48,388 nucleotides of DNA from a virus. This document shows positions 1 through 9,057 of the stretch, piece after piece. The stretch lies in the IMG/VR virus record IMGVR_UViG_3300032278_000015, positions 1 to 48,388 of that record; one strand, 5' to 3'. Within the stretch, counting starts at the first letter, position 1, and every line of letters starts with the position of its first letter. The position numbers and the translations under genes are program-made. The notes under the pieces are model-generated. The model was not told the DNA's origin and ran no database searches. It was given only the letters and a program-made list of their open reading frames with translations.

Positions 1-2
1 AC

Positions 3-3000
3 GAACAGGCTATCCAAGACTTTATTGATAGGATCAATTCTGATACAGACCTGAGTACTTTCGATAAAACCTTTTTGCTTTCAATCATAGAGGATAGAGA
101 AGACTCTTGGCGAAGCCCCCATTGGGGACACGAGAAAAAGGTGATCGCTCATTTCAGAGCGCACCAGAGAGAGGCGCCATCCGTATGGGAAGGCATTCGT
201 CAATTTTTCCACATTGATGAAATCCAATCCGACCGTCACCACAGAGCCAGAGACAAGGGGATGGCTGGTAGGGAACCTTTTATAGATGAACTGATTATGT
301 CGGAAACAATGGTCAGGGCTTGGAGCGACTTGCAGCGGATTCCCCCATCGGGGCGCCCCACCAACTGGCGCCTGAATATTCCGGAACCAGCAGACGCGCA
401 ACCCGACTATCACGGAGTCGCCAGAATAATGTTGGCCGAAGAGGGTAATGAAGCCAACCTAGTGACGATCCCGTTATTCAGCGGCTGGGAAATTTACGAG
501 AGTGGTAGATGGGTATCTGTTGATATGGATTACCTCGGTGATCAGATTCAAAGGGGTGAACAGGAGGTCTCTCAAGTCGATAGATTGCGCAATACTCTTA
601 CTATTGACCCCCGAATAACCCGTGGTGTATTGCCGTTACAGCGTTTACGGAGCATATCCACAGCCGCCGGAAAGAGCAACGTAATCGTGCGTCGCAGGTC
701 TATAGTTTCCGTAGGGGAGGCCAGACTCGGAACAGTTACATTAACCGCAGAGGAAAGGGCGGCTTTGAAGGTTTATATCAATGCGTATAACGCACTGGTT
801 ACACATCAACACCTAAAGGGGGCGGCGGCTGTATTCAATATACCTGAAGGCGAAATTCGTAATGGCGATTTTAGTGGCATCAGCGTACCCGACCGCACTG
901 ATGAGTCAGGAGAGTTAGTTGGGTGGACGCCATTCAAGGACAGTTGGCAGGCATTGATAATGAAGCACGCCCTCGTTCAGGCGGCTAACACTGGCCATAA
1001 CGTGGTTACTTGGATTTCCGGAGAGCAGTCCGGAAAGAGGTACAGATCACTCTCCAAGATACAGAAACTTCGCGCCAGATGGGACCAAGAGACTGACAGA
1101 TATTCAGTAACGTGGACGACCATCCCCGGAAATGAGACCACTAATAATTGGCAGTCACGCATATCCTTAACAGAAGAAGAATTAAAGAATACGGTAGGAA
1201 ACAAATTAGCCAACAAGATAATCAAAGACTCTCGCAACGGAACAATAGAGATTCCTCAAGTTTCTATCTTTCCGTATGTGGATCGGGGGCATCACCAGAG
1301 GTTTGAAGTTAGGGCATATTTACCAGAGGTGTCGGACGGCGCGGAGAATACATGGTTTGTTTTTGATGACACTCGAACCAGAGAGCAGGCGGAGGCATCA
1401 GTAGAGAGATACCTTTCACTTGCCGGGGCCAAGCAGGTACTAACTAATTATGACAACCTATCCGAACCCATTGGGGCTGATCTGCACAGAACAATATATG
1501 ACAATATTCTTCCGAAGTATGTAAGGCGTCTCATAAAGAAGTATCCGGGTTCTACGTTGGAATTAGTCTCCATGCCTGTGGAGGAGTCAGCCGACCCAAT
1601 TAAGATGTCCGCTGAACCCAGCCCCATTCGTGATTCATTATCTGAAATAGGGAGTGTCTATTTCTCTGTGCACGAAATATCGGATGAAAACAGTACGTCT
1701 TACACATTCAAACTTACCAGTGAGGCCACGGGTCTCGCGGGGGAGGCCAAGACACGCATATCGAACCGTTTGAGTTTTTGGGGCGACGAAGGGGTCTTTG
1801 GCGGCACCGTTGACTCCAGTGATATAAGAATTCCAGACAATGCGACTTTAGATGAGGCGGTCGGGATTGTACAAAAGTTTGTAGAAGAGAATAGGCGTGA
1901 CCCGTATAAGGTTTGGCGTCTCGATATGACAGACGAAATGAAGAGAGACCTGAGAGACAGGGGTCTTCCAATGTATTCGATGCCATACGAAGCGCCGATG
2001 ACGATGTCTGATCCTAAACCCACAGCACAGCCTTCAGAAAAGACTGCGGCTGATGCAAGGGCGGAACTTGTTAGCCAATATGGTGAAGACAATATAAGGA
2101 ATCTTGAGGAAAGTGGTGTCCTGAAGATTGTGGATGGCGTAGACGGCTTACCTGTCGGCCTAAATGAGGGCAAATACAGTTCAGCGGAAGGCATCTATGA
2201 CGGCATAAACAGTACCGCTTACCTGATTGCGAGCAACATCAGGGATGGCGGGGCTTCTGGTGTGCTTATGCACGAAGTTGGTGTCCATTTTGGCCTGCGT
2301 CGTATGGTTGGTGCTGTCGCTTTTGATGACATTCTTCAGAAACTTCTCAGCGGGAAAGAGTCTGCTGAGTTTAAGCCGTACTTCGACAGAGTGAAATCTT
2401 CCTATGAGGCGCTTTTAGAGAGCGGAGATGTTGTTGAGGATACCGACGAGTTCTTGGAAGAGGTTCTCGCCAAGATGGCCCAAGATAGAAATGCTCAGAA
2501 TATGGGGCTGCTTCAGGAGTTGTATGGGAGAATGCGTGTCTTTCTCTCAAAGTACTTTAAGGGAATAGACTTAAAAACAAGTGATCTTCAGGCTCTGGTT
2601 AGGGGTTCTCTCAGGAAGTCCATGAGAGGAGAGATTGATTTCCGAGGGCAGCTAATCAGGGATTCTGTATTTGCCTCTTTTGTTGATAATAACCTTACCA
2701 GAGCGGGCAATTTCTTCAATATCCTCACCAAGAATGAGGACGTTTATAAACCAAGTGAATTTCCCAGCAACCCGACAGGTCGTGTGCATGATTCGTCAAG
2801 CCATACTGCCTTCACCCACATTTCAGTGAAAGAAGATTCTATTGCCAAGGCGGCGAGAAAAAGGATGGTCGCCGCGCTAATGGCAATGGAAAAGATGTTT
2901 TACGAAATGGGGATTAAGGGGGCGGTAATAGACTTCCCCGCTCCCAACAAAAAATCCATGAGGGATGGTGAGCGATTGGTTCGCGTAAGGATGGGCGATG

Positions 3001-6000
3001 AAATGCTCACCATCCGGTTCGGATTCGCACCAATAGACCCTAATCTTCTCGCGATGATTGGCCCTATCGTTGATTTTGGAAGCATGGGGATGGTTTCTGG
3101 AAAGGGATCAATCTCTCTTACGAGGATGACTAACGACATCAGGAAGGCGTTAGAGTTGTTCAGTCAGGGGAAACTTAAAGAATCGTCTGGCTACAAGATG
3201 GCTTTGGATCACAAACTTGGTCTTCTCCCTGACCCCGCAGTTACACCGGGTTGGGATGGGAGAGCATCCTACATGGACTACATGCTTTTATTGTGGCGAG
3301 AACTAGACCCCGGCAGGGGGCGGTTGATGATCGAGCATAGTCAAGTTGCCTATGATTATGGATTCATTACCGAAGAGATGATGGCGCCCAATCCCGATAA
3401 GAAAGGCGTTGGACGAAAACCGACTAAGCATTACTCTATGCCGGACGATTCTGAAAACGACCTTTCGACAGAAGACAGGGTGCTACTGAATCGGGTCACT
3501 GGTAGAACTAAGCGTCGCGGACTTTTCAGTAACCTTGAAGAGGCTAGAGGACAGACCATGTTGTGGTTGTCGCAGGGTCTTGTTGATAAGTACAGGAGTG
3601 TGCGTAATAGATTGGGTGAGGCTGGGGAGCAGGCTTGGATGATGATGCACCTTTCGGATAACGTCCCCAACCTTATGCACGCGGTCTTGCAGTTTGGTAA
3701 ACCAATCGCTAGGCAGAGGGATGGAAAATTTGACGGGTACGATATTGATCCGAATACCGCAGGACTCATAGAGATTATGTGGGGGCTTGAGGGAGAGGTC
3801 GATAGATTTCTATCTTGGATAGTCGGCCACCGTGCCGCCAAGTTAATGAAGGAAGGCCGTGAAAAGAACTTTTCTGAAGAAGATATAAAGCGTCTCAAGA
3901 ATCTTGCCAGAGGGATGACTGCCAGTGGGAAACAAAGGCACCTTCTTTATGCCCAGACTATGAGGGAGTTGGGTAAGTTTCAATCAAGCATACTTGACCT
4001 CGCTGTGGAGGCCGGAACTATTTCCAAGGAAGATAGGCCAGTACTGGCTTCTGATTTCTACGTCCCGTTTTACCGCGAGATGGAAACTGCTCGCTCTGAC
4101 ACTGTTCGCGGCCCAGCAATGACCGGAAGTTTCGTAAACATTAAAGATGTTGTTCACAAGTTGAAGGGTAGTGAACTGGAAACCAATGATGTATTGCACA
4201 ACCTCTTGATGAATTGGGCCGCACTTCTGGGCGCGTCAATGAAGAATCGCGCTGGAACTGCCGCCGTGGAGGCCGCAGTAGGAATGGGGTCGGCGCGATT
4301 GGTTGAAGATAAGCAAGAAGCATCTCAGATCGCTTTCGGAAAGTCGAAGACTTCTACAAATAAATTTGAAAACTATATTTATATCCTAAAAGACGGGAAG
4401 AAAGTGTGGTATGAAGTTAGCGATAATTTAGTTTTGAAGTCTTTGTTGGCCCTTAATTGGTCCGGCGTTGATAACGGCTGGATGAAAGCGGCTTCCACCT
4501 TTAAGAGGTGGTTCACATTAGGAGTAACAGCAAGCCCAGCATTCAAAATACGCAACTTAGTCCGAGATTCTGTACACACTATTGCAGTAGGAGAAACAAG
4601 TTACAACATATTTGGAAATGTAGCCAAGGGATTAAAACGCGCCCAAGTGGCTGACCCCGTTTACCAAAGTATGCTTGCCAGTGGTGGTGCTTTCTCATTT
4701 GGATTTCTGCATGATGACCCGTCTGCTATACGCAGGCTTCTAAGAAGGGGAGTGAAACAGGCAAATGTTTTAGACACCAGCAAGAAGGGGTTGGGGTTTG
4801 CTCGCAAGTTGTGGGATGGTTACGGAGAGGTGGGTAACCGAATGGAGAACGCTAACCGCGTAGCGCTGTACCTTAATCGCGTAGACGAAGTTGGTCACAT
4901 GCAAGCCTCTTTTGAAGCTAGGGATTTACTTAACTTTTCAAGTCATGGAAGTTTCCTTGCGACTCAGTATTTAATCGGAGCGATCCCCTTCCTAAACGCT
5001 CGCATACAGGGACTCAGCAAGATTGGAAGGGCTGTGGGCGGTGACCAGCGCGGGCGAGCTATGGTTGTAGTAGGCTCGTTGATTCTGGCAAGTGTTTTGT
5101 ACGAACTGTCTATGGATGACGATGAAGAATACAAGAGCCTGCCTGATTGGGTTAGAGATACATACTGGCCTGTCAAAATGCCGGGTGATGACGCTTGGTT
5201 CTACATCCCCAAACCTTTTGAAATTGGCGCTATTGCTTCTGTAGCCCAGCGGTTTACACAAACATTTGTAGATGAAAGCGCCAATCCAGCCTTTTTTGCA
5301 AAGCGTGTCGGTGAGATTCTTATGGATCAACTGGCCTTCGATTGGCGCCCGCAAATAGTACGCCCCGCTTTGGAAGTTGGATTTAACTATGATTCTTTCA
5401 GAAATAAAAGCATTGAGTCATTAGGAAAGCAACTCAACACACCAAAACATAGAAGGGTTACAGCAACGTCGTCTGACTTCTCTATTGTCTCCTCTCAGGC
5501 ATTTCAAGATTGGTTCGGAGGAACACCACTATCACCGGTTCAAATAGATCATCTCATAAAGGGGTATTTTGGTTGGCTTGGCGCAACTATTGTCGGAGCG
5601 GCGGATTTTGTTTTGTATCCGTCTGAGCCGGAGCAACCAACCAAACGATGGGATGAGATGTATGGTCTGGTTCCTGTCGGGAGTTTCTATAAGCAGGGTC
5701 CGCCTAAGACGACCAAGCAAATGCAACTTTTCTGGGAACAACTTAAAGAGATCAAAGAGCATCACAGCATTTATAAAGACTACTTAACGCGCGGGCTTGA
5801 TGATGAACTCAAGGAGTATCTAGCGAAGAATAGACAGTCTCTTGTCTGGAGAAAGCATTACGAAAAGATGCAGAGGCACCTTGGAAAGATAAACAAGAGA
5901 ATGACTCAGGTTTATGATTCAACCGATATGACGGCAGACGAGAAGAGGGTGGAGATAGATCGCCTGATAGAAATGAAAAATAAGTCGGCTGAAAGAATTA

Positions 6001-6662
6001 TAAACATGAGAGAAAGAGCGGAAAAAAGGAGCAACCAACAGTCTTCTTTCTCCATAATAAGTTCAGCCAAAGCCGACTCAGGTGAAGACGTAGAAACAAA
6101 CTACGATGTTCAAGCGCTCCAGAAAGCCATACAAACTGGTGATTTGTCCGCATATCCCCGATTAGCTGGGGAGGGGATTGTCGGTAATTTATACAACTCT
6201 ATTATGTCAGCAGAATTCAGAGGCGCTAGGGGTTCATTGGGAAGTAAATTTATAAGAACAAGGCACGCCCCAGCGAAGGGGTCCACTGCTTATGGGCCAC
6301 TGCAAATAACTTTGAGCCTTATGACGAGCGGGAGCGCCCAATTAGATTTGACTGATAAGGAGTCCGATTATGTTGTTCGGTTCAAGGAGCAGGCCCGCTT
6401 GTTCCTTAAATACGGAAGGGAGCCAGACAAGGAAGGATACCACCCAAGATACGATTACGGTGGTAGTGGCGACTTAACTTCCGATGAAGATAAAGCGCTG
6501 TATGAAAGTGTTGGTAGAAAATTGATACAACTTGTCCTAGACCAATCTGGTAACGATACGGATGAGTTTATCAACCAGTGGAGATACGGCAAGGGGAATA
6601 AGGGAGATGTATCCAAAGATGATGAAAAATATTACGCCGCTTTCAAGGAGGCTTATAAGTAA
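3..6662 (+). CDS. Large virion polyvalent protein, 5' end outside window (LPD38-type)
   Basis: The reading frame is open to the first base, so the N-terminus is missing; a TTG at 75 is only the first possible internal start. Residue numbers here count from that TTG. An EIQSD motif (about 49-53) and a TPFKDSW block (about 285) match regions common in phage polyvalent proteins. HEVGVH at 2271-2288 (about residue 733) is a zincin-type metallopeptidase motif. From about 1480 to 1750 there is an LPD38-like region with the hallmarks RNLVRDS, SLPDWVRDTYW and IPKPFEIG. Near the C-terminus an AEFRG glutamate (about 2047) followed by STAYGPLQIT (about 2071) resembles a lysozyme/transglycosylase core. 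Such proteins are usually packaged and ejected, and peptidase plus muralytic parts would fit envelope crossing. Ejection is inference; the family-level call is firm. Confidence 0.88.
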   Translation, partial: EQAIQDFIDRINSDTDLSTFDKTFLLSIIEDREDSWRSPHWGHEKKVIAHFRAHQREAPSVWEGIRQFFHIDEIQSDRHHRARDKGMAGREPFIDELIMSETMVRAWSDLQRIPPSGRPTNWRLNIPEPADAQPDYHGVARIMLAEEGNEANLVTIPLFSGWEIYESGRWVSVDMDYLGDQIQRGEQEVSQVDRLRNTLTIDPRITRGVLPLQRLRSISTAAGKSNVIVRRRSIVSVGEARLGTVTLTAEERAALKVYINAYNALVTHQHLKGAAAVFNIPEGEIRNGDFSGISVPDRTDESGELVGWTPFKDSWQALIMKHALVQAANTGHNVVTWISGEQSGKRYRSLSKIQKLRARWDQETDRYSVTWTTIPGNETTNNWQSRISLTEEELKNTVGNKLANKIIKDSRNGTIEIPQVSIFPYVDRGHHQRFEVRAYLPEVSDGAENTWFVFDDTRTREQAEASVERYLSLAGAKQVLTNYDNLSEPIGADLHRTIYDNILPKYVRRLIKKYPGSTLELVSMPVEESADPIKMSAEPSPIRDSLSEIGSVYFSVHEISDENSTSYTFKLTSEATGLAGEAKTRISNRLSFWGDEGVFGGTVDSSDIRIPDNATLDEAVGIVQKFVEENRRDPYKVWRLDMTDEMKRDLRDRGLPMYSMPYEAPMTMSDPKPTAQPSEKTAADARAELVSQYGEDNIRNLEESGVLKIVDGVDGLPVGLNEGKYSSAEGIYDGINSTAYLIASNIRDGGASGVLMHEVGVHFGLRRMVGAVAFDDILQKLLSGKESAEFKPYFDRVKSSYEALLESGDVVEDTDEFLEEVLAKMAQDRNAQNMGLLQELYGRMRVFLSKYFKGIDLKTSDLQALVRGSLRKSMRGEIDFRGQLIRDSVFASFVDNNLTRAGNFFNILTKNEDVYKPSEFPSNPTGRVHDSSSHTAFTHISVKEDSIAKAARKRMVAALMAMEKMFYEMGIKGAVIDFPAPNKKSMRDGERLVRVRMGDEMLTIRFGFAPIDPNLLAMIGPIVDFGSMGMVSGKGSISLTRMTNDIRKALELFSQGKLKESSGYKMALDHKLGLLPDPAVTPGWDGRASYMDYMLLLWRELDPGRGRLMIEHSQVAYDYGFITEEMMAPNPDKKGVGRKPTKHYSMPDDSENDLSTEDRVLLNRVTGRTKRRGLFSNLEEARGQTMLWLSQGLVDKYRSVRNRLGEAGEQAWMMMHLSDNVPNLMHAVLQFGKPIARQRDGKFDGYDIDPNTAGLIEIMWGLEGEVDRFLSWIVGHRAAKLMKEGREKNFSEEDIKRLKNLARGMTASGKQRHLLYAQTMRELGKFQSSILDLAVEAGTISKEDRPVLASDFYVPFYREMETARSDTVRGPAMTGSFVNIKDVVHKLKGSELETNDVLHNLLMNWAALLGASMKNRAGTAAVEAAVGMGSARLVEDKQEASQIAFGKSKTSTNKFENYIYILKDGKKVWYEVSDNLVLKSLLALNWSGVDNGWMKAASTFKRWFTLGVTASPAFKIRNLVRDSVHTIAVGETSYNIFGNVAKGLKRAQVADPVYQSMLASGGAFSFGFLHDDPSAIRRLLRRGVKQANVLDTSKKGLGFARKLWDGYGEVGNRMENANRVALYLNRVDEVGHMQASFEARDLLNFSSHGSFLATQYLIGAIPFLNARIQGLSKIGRAVGGDQRGRAMVVVGSLILASVLYELSMDDDEEYKSLPDWVRDTYWPVKMPGDDAWFYIPKPFEIGAIASVAQRFTQTFVDESANPAFFAKRVGEILMDQLAFDWRPQIVRPALEVGFNYDSFRNKSIESLGKQLNTPKHRRVTATSSDFSIVSSQAFQDWFGGTPLSPVQIDHLIKGYFGWLGATIVGAADFVLYPSEPEQPTKRWDEMYGLVPVGSFYKQGPPKTTKQMQLFWEQLKEIKEHHSIYKDYLTRGLDDELKEYLAKNRQSLVWRKHYEKMQRHLGKINKRMTQVYDSTDMTADEKRVEIDRLIEMKNKSAERIINMRERAEKRSNQQSSFSIISSAKADSGEDVETNYDVQALQKAIQTGDLSAYPRLAGEGIVGNLYNSIMSAEFRGARGSLGSKFIRTRHAPAKGSTAYGPLQITLSLMTSGSAQLDLTDKESDYVVRFKEQARLFLKYGREPDKEGYHPRYDYGGSGDLTSDEDKALYESVGRKLIQLVLDQSGNDTDEFINQWRYGKGNKGDVSKDDEKYYAAFKEAYK

Positions 6663-7029
6663 ATGTCCAATACTAATGGCAATACTGATGATGGCGGGGT
6701 GTACCAGTCTGAAAAAATCTTTGCTGATAGGAACGGGAGCGCTAGTTCCCGGTGCGATTGCCTCGATTGCGACATCGGGGAGTGCTCCTGTGTTACTGGC
6801 CTCAGCGGCAGGTGCCTCTGTGACCAGTGTCGCTGTGGACTTGATGACGCCATCGAAAGGAGGCAACATGCCTACAGCAGCTAGTTGTGCGCCCGATAAT
6901 TTTTGGTCCCTTCTAGGGGATTTGGTAAGCATGGGCGGTTGGTTGCTTATTTTGGTGATTATAATTCCCATGATTTTAGGGTGGTTATTGCCGGGGCCGC
7001 TTGAGAAGGCGAAGAAGAAAAGACGATGA
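6619..7029 (+). CDS. Predicted lipoprotein with C-terminal membrane segment
   Basis: Starts at tandem ATGs inside the end of the polyvalent gene (44-nt overlap), with AGGGAGA upstream. The N-terminus is a lipoprotein signal: basic residues (SRR), a hydrophobic run and the lipobox LMMAGC. An Ala/Gly/Ser-rich hydrophobic middle follows, then a strong transmembrane segment (GGWLLILVIIIPMILGWLL) and a basic tail ending KKKRR. Membrane topology and position after the virion genes and before a TM/coiled-coil gene suggest a lysis role, but I do not recognise the family. A strong internal ribosome site before an in-frame ATG at 6868 implies a second, shorter product. Confidence 0.65.
   Translation: MMKNITPLSRRLISKCPILMAILMMAGCTSLKKSLLIGTGALVPGAIASIATSGSAPVLLASAAGASVTSVAVDLMTPSKGGNMPTAASCAPDNFWSLLGDLVSMGGWLLILVIIIPMILGWLLPGPLEKAKKKRR
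6868..7029 (+). CDS. Internal-start short membrane protein (same frame as lipoprotein)
   Basis: AAAGGAGG at 6856-6863 sits 4 nt before an in-frame ATG at 6868. This is a better Shine-Dalgarno than the one of the longer gene. The predicted 53-residue product keeps only the C-terminal transmembrane segment and the basic tail. Overlapping long and short membrane products recall dual-start phage holins. Dual translation is inferred from the SD only. Confidence 0.4.
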   Translation: MPTAASCAPDNFWSLLGDLVSMGGWLLILVIIIPMILGWLLPGPLEKAKKKRR

Positions 7030-7328
7030 AAATAGACCCTAAATTCTTTAGCTTTATGTTGTTCGTCATAGCGCAGACATGTGCCGCAATCTGGTGGGCT
7101 TCTGGGCTTTCTTCTGAGGTAGAAAGGTTATCTGGTATCCAAGGAACGGCTATTCCTGCTTTGGAGGCCGAGGGACGCCAATGTCAAATCGAGATTCACA
7201 ACATGAAAAAGTTGATTGCCGACACTGAGGAGGTCGAGAAATCCGTGAAGAATCTGGATGTCATGCTCTATCGACTGCAAACCATCGAAACGATGCTGGA
7301 CAAGATTTTAGCAACAAAGGTTAGGTGA
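7026..7328 (+). CDS. Small TM plus coiled-coil protein, possible i-spanin-like lysis protein
   Basis: 100 residues; the start overlaps the previous stop (ATGA). Residues about 9-27 form one transmembrane helix, and the rest is charged and helical with heptad-like spacing, giving an N-in membrane anchor with a periplasmic coiled coil. That is the architecture of Rz-type inner-membrane spanins. It follows a lipoprotein gene, as o-spanin partners often are, although the lipoprotein here is larger than usual. No sequence-level match is recognised, so the lysis role is inference from topology and place. Confidence 0.7.
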   Translation: MKIDPKFFSFMLFVIAQTCAAIWWASGLSSEVERLSGIQGTAIPALEAEGRQCQIEIHNMKKLIADTEEVEKSVKNLDVMLYRLQTIETMLDKILATKVR

Positions 7329-7350
7329 GTGACAAAATTAGGACAATCCC

Positions 7351-7464
7351 GTGAAGTACCTCCGGAGCGCAAGGCCGTGGGCTATCCGTGCATACCTGAT
7401 TTATTCAGTGTGCTTGGATGTGACCGTGGTCGGCACATTGGTATGGTACTTCCTAATTAAGTGA
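7351..7464 (+). CDS. Very small membrane protein (37 aa)
   Basis: GTG start with AGGA about 8 nt upstream. The product has a basic N-terminus (KYLRSARPWAIRAY) followed by one hydrophobic helix (LIYSVCLDVTVVGTLVWYFL). It fills the gap between the coiled-coil gene and the next cistron. Positive-inside charge followed by a single TM is sensible for a membrane microprotein, but length alone makes it uncertain. Confidence 0.45.
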   Translation: MKYLRSARPWAIRAYLIYSVCLDVTVVGTLVWYFLIK

Positions 7465-7484
7465 ACATCGTGGGAAAGTGATAA

Positions 7485-7778
7485 GTGAAAAGATGTTTGC
7501 ATCGAATCGTACAGGTTTCTTGGATTGATGCAGAGGAAGAGTCAGGATGGACTGAATACAAGAAGAAACCTTCTTGGGTCATTCATACGGTTGGGTACCT
7601 CGTCGAACTACCAAAGAGAAAAACAGATTTTATTGTACTCGCTAATTCCCACCTACCGGATACAAATTCTTGGGGCGGATTAAATCGAATCCCGAAAGGG
7701 ATGATTCTGTCAGTGAAAACTATCCTCACGGGCGTGCGGTGTGGAGAAGAGTATGACGCGAGTTCTGATTGTACCTGA
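7485..7778 (+). CDS. Conserved-looking small phage protein of unknown function
   Basis: 97 residues from a GTG with GGGA upstream. Soluble and mixed alpha/beta in character: an N-terminal VSWIDAEE strand/turn, a GWTEY turn, then VGYLVE and FIVLANS strands and a closing RIPKGMILSVK strand. This reads like a compact beta domain of a kind often carried by phages, but I assign no family. It overlaps the following phosphoesterase start by 26 nt, suggesting co-translation. Confidence 0.65.
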   Translation: MKRCLHRIVQVSWIDAEEESGWTEYKKKPSWVIHTVGYLVELPKRKTDFIVLANSHLPDTNSWGGLNRIPKGMILSVKTILTGVRCGEEYDASSDCT

Positions 7779-8508
7779 CACGCAAGTAAAGCCGGGAGTT
7801 GAGATCGCTCATTTCCGTTGGATAGCGAGAGCGATCAAGGACTATAAGCCAACGCATGTAGTCCACTTGGGGGATCATTGGGATTTCCCATCTTTAAGCA
7901 GTTACTCCTCTCGTAAAGAAATTGAAGGGAAGCGAGTAATTCAAGATATTGCTGCTGGCAACGCAGCGATGGAACTTTTTTGGAAAACACTTAAAGGTCT
8001 AAAACATGAGTGTGAATTCCATTTTGTTTTTGGAAATCACGAAAACCGTTTGGAGAGATATCTCGGCGACAACGTAATTCTTGAAGGTGTACTGGGGATG
8101 GAAAGCCTAAACACAGAAGGCTGGATAACGCATCCTTTCAGAACCGTCTTTGATATAGAGAACGTCTGGATTACACATTACTTCTACAATCAATTTACTT
8201 CTCGCGCCTATGGCGGGACAGCACATTCCGTTCTAAAGAATGTTGGCCTGTCTCTGATCCAAGGACATAGACAGGGAAAAGATATTGCGGCCAGATCACT
8301 CCCGAATGGGAAGGTCCAACGGGCGCTGATTGCTGGATCATGCTATCTACATACGGAGGAATTTCTAGGCCCACAAGCCCGCGAGTCATGGCGCGGGATA
8401 ATAATCCTCAATGATGTCGAGGATGGAGACTATGATATGATGGAACTCTCTCTGAAGTACTTGTGTAGAAAGTATGAAAAACAGGAACTATCGGAGTACC
8501 TGCTATGA
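7753..8508 (+). CDS. Calcineurin-like metallophosphoesterase
   Basis: ATG at 7753 follows GGAGAAG at 7743-7749; an in-frame GTG at 7741 is less likely. The 251-residue product carries the family's metal-binding motifs in order: PDTQ (D9), GDHWD (about 40-44), GNHEN (about 97-101), then histidines in ITHYF and GHRQ. It is expected to hydrolyse phosphomonoesters or diesters (nucleic acid or nucleotide) with a dinuclear metal centre. The substrate cannot be read from sequence. It shares an operon with tiny phage genes and overlaps both neighbours, the next by ATGA. Confidence 0.9.
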   Translation: MTRVLIVPDTQVKPGVEIAHFRWIARAIKDYKPTHVVHLGDHWDFPSLSSYSSRKEIEGKRVIQDIAAGNAAMELFWKTLKGLKHECEFHFVFGNHENRLERYLGDNVILEGVLGMESLNTEGWITHPFRTVFDIENVWITHYFYNQFTSRAYGGTAHSVLKNVGLSLIQGHRQGKDIAARSLPNGKVQRALIAGSCYLHTEEFLGPQARESWRGIIILNDVEDGDYDMMELSLKYLCRKYEKQELSEYLL

Positions 8509-8759
8509 GTGAGTTCTTTGAAAACACTTTGTTATTAGAGAAGGGATACGAAATGAAAGTCGCACCTGTAAAGGCAATGAGCAGTTCCAAGTTTCAAGAA
8601 AACATCATGTTGGCTGAAACAGCGGAACAGAAACTGGCTATATGTTTTTCCAAATTGTCTGAGTATGGTGTTTTTAGCGACGCGCCGATTGACCTTCATA
8701 AAGACAGGTTCAGAATAATGGAACATCTTCCAGAGGGGTTGAGAGATGGACGATTTTAA
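8505..8759 (+). CDS. Hypothetical small protein
   Basis: 84 residues, ATGA-coupled to the phosphoesterase. A second in-frame ATG at 8553 follows GAGAAGGGA and could be the true start (68 residues). The product is soluble and mostly helical, with no cysteine cluster or recognisable motif. It ends inside the next gene's start (14-nt overlap). Confidence 0.6.
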   Translation: MSEFFENTLLLEKGYEMKVAPVKAMSSSKFQENIMLAETAEQKLAICFSKLSEYGVFSDAPIDLHKDRFRIMEHLPEGLRDGRF

Positions 8760-9057
8760 GATGAAACGCGGGTCTGGTAGACCGTTTATAAAAAATGATC
8801 CCCGCATAAACCGCAAGGGCCGACCAAAGGGGTCTAGGGATAAAATGAGTGAAGCCTTGGTTGACGCATTCTTGGCTGATTGGATGGTTCATGGTGAATC
8901 CGCCATCGAGCGTGTCCGTGAGAAAGACCCTTCAACTTATGTGCGGGTTGCCTTTGCAATGATGCCGAAGGAAATAAAGCAAGAGGTGGAAGTCACCGAT
9001 CAAACAGATCGAGCATCGAGCATCGAGTGGGATGTGATTACCGGCAAGGCTTCGTGA
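8746..9057 (+). CDS. DUF5681-like basic protein, possible terminase small-subunit role
   Basis: 103 residues. The N-terminus is basic and Gly/Pro/Arg-rich with the signature NRKGRPKGSR, typical of DUF5681-type proteins found near packaging genes. A helical segment (EALVDAFLADWMVHG) and an MPKE motif follow. A DNA-binding or terminase-associated role is inference from that family habit. The large terminase lies far away at 27454, so the link is weak. Overlaps the preceding gene by 14 nt. Confidence 0.7.
   Translation: MDDFKMKRGSGRPFIKNDPRINRKGRPKGSRDKMSEALVDAFLADWMVHGESAIERVREKDPSTYVRVAFAMMPKEIKQEVEVTDQTDRASSIEWDVITGKAS

Noticed and set aside
6663-6884. Cys-rich 73-residue frame with AAGGAGG upstream
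   Set aside because: It is the alternative frame of the lipoprotein gene; cysteines come from the Ala/Gly/Val codon pattern of that gene. The good SD is noted but the product looks like a shadow.
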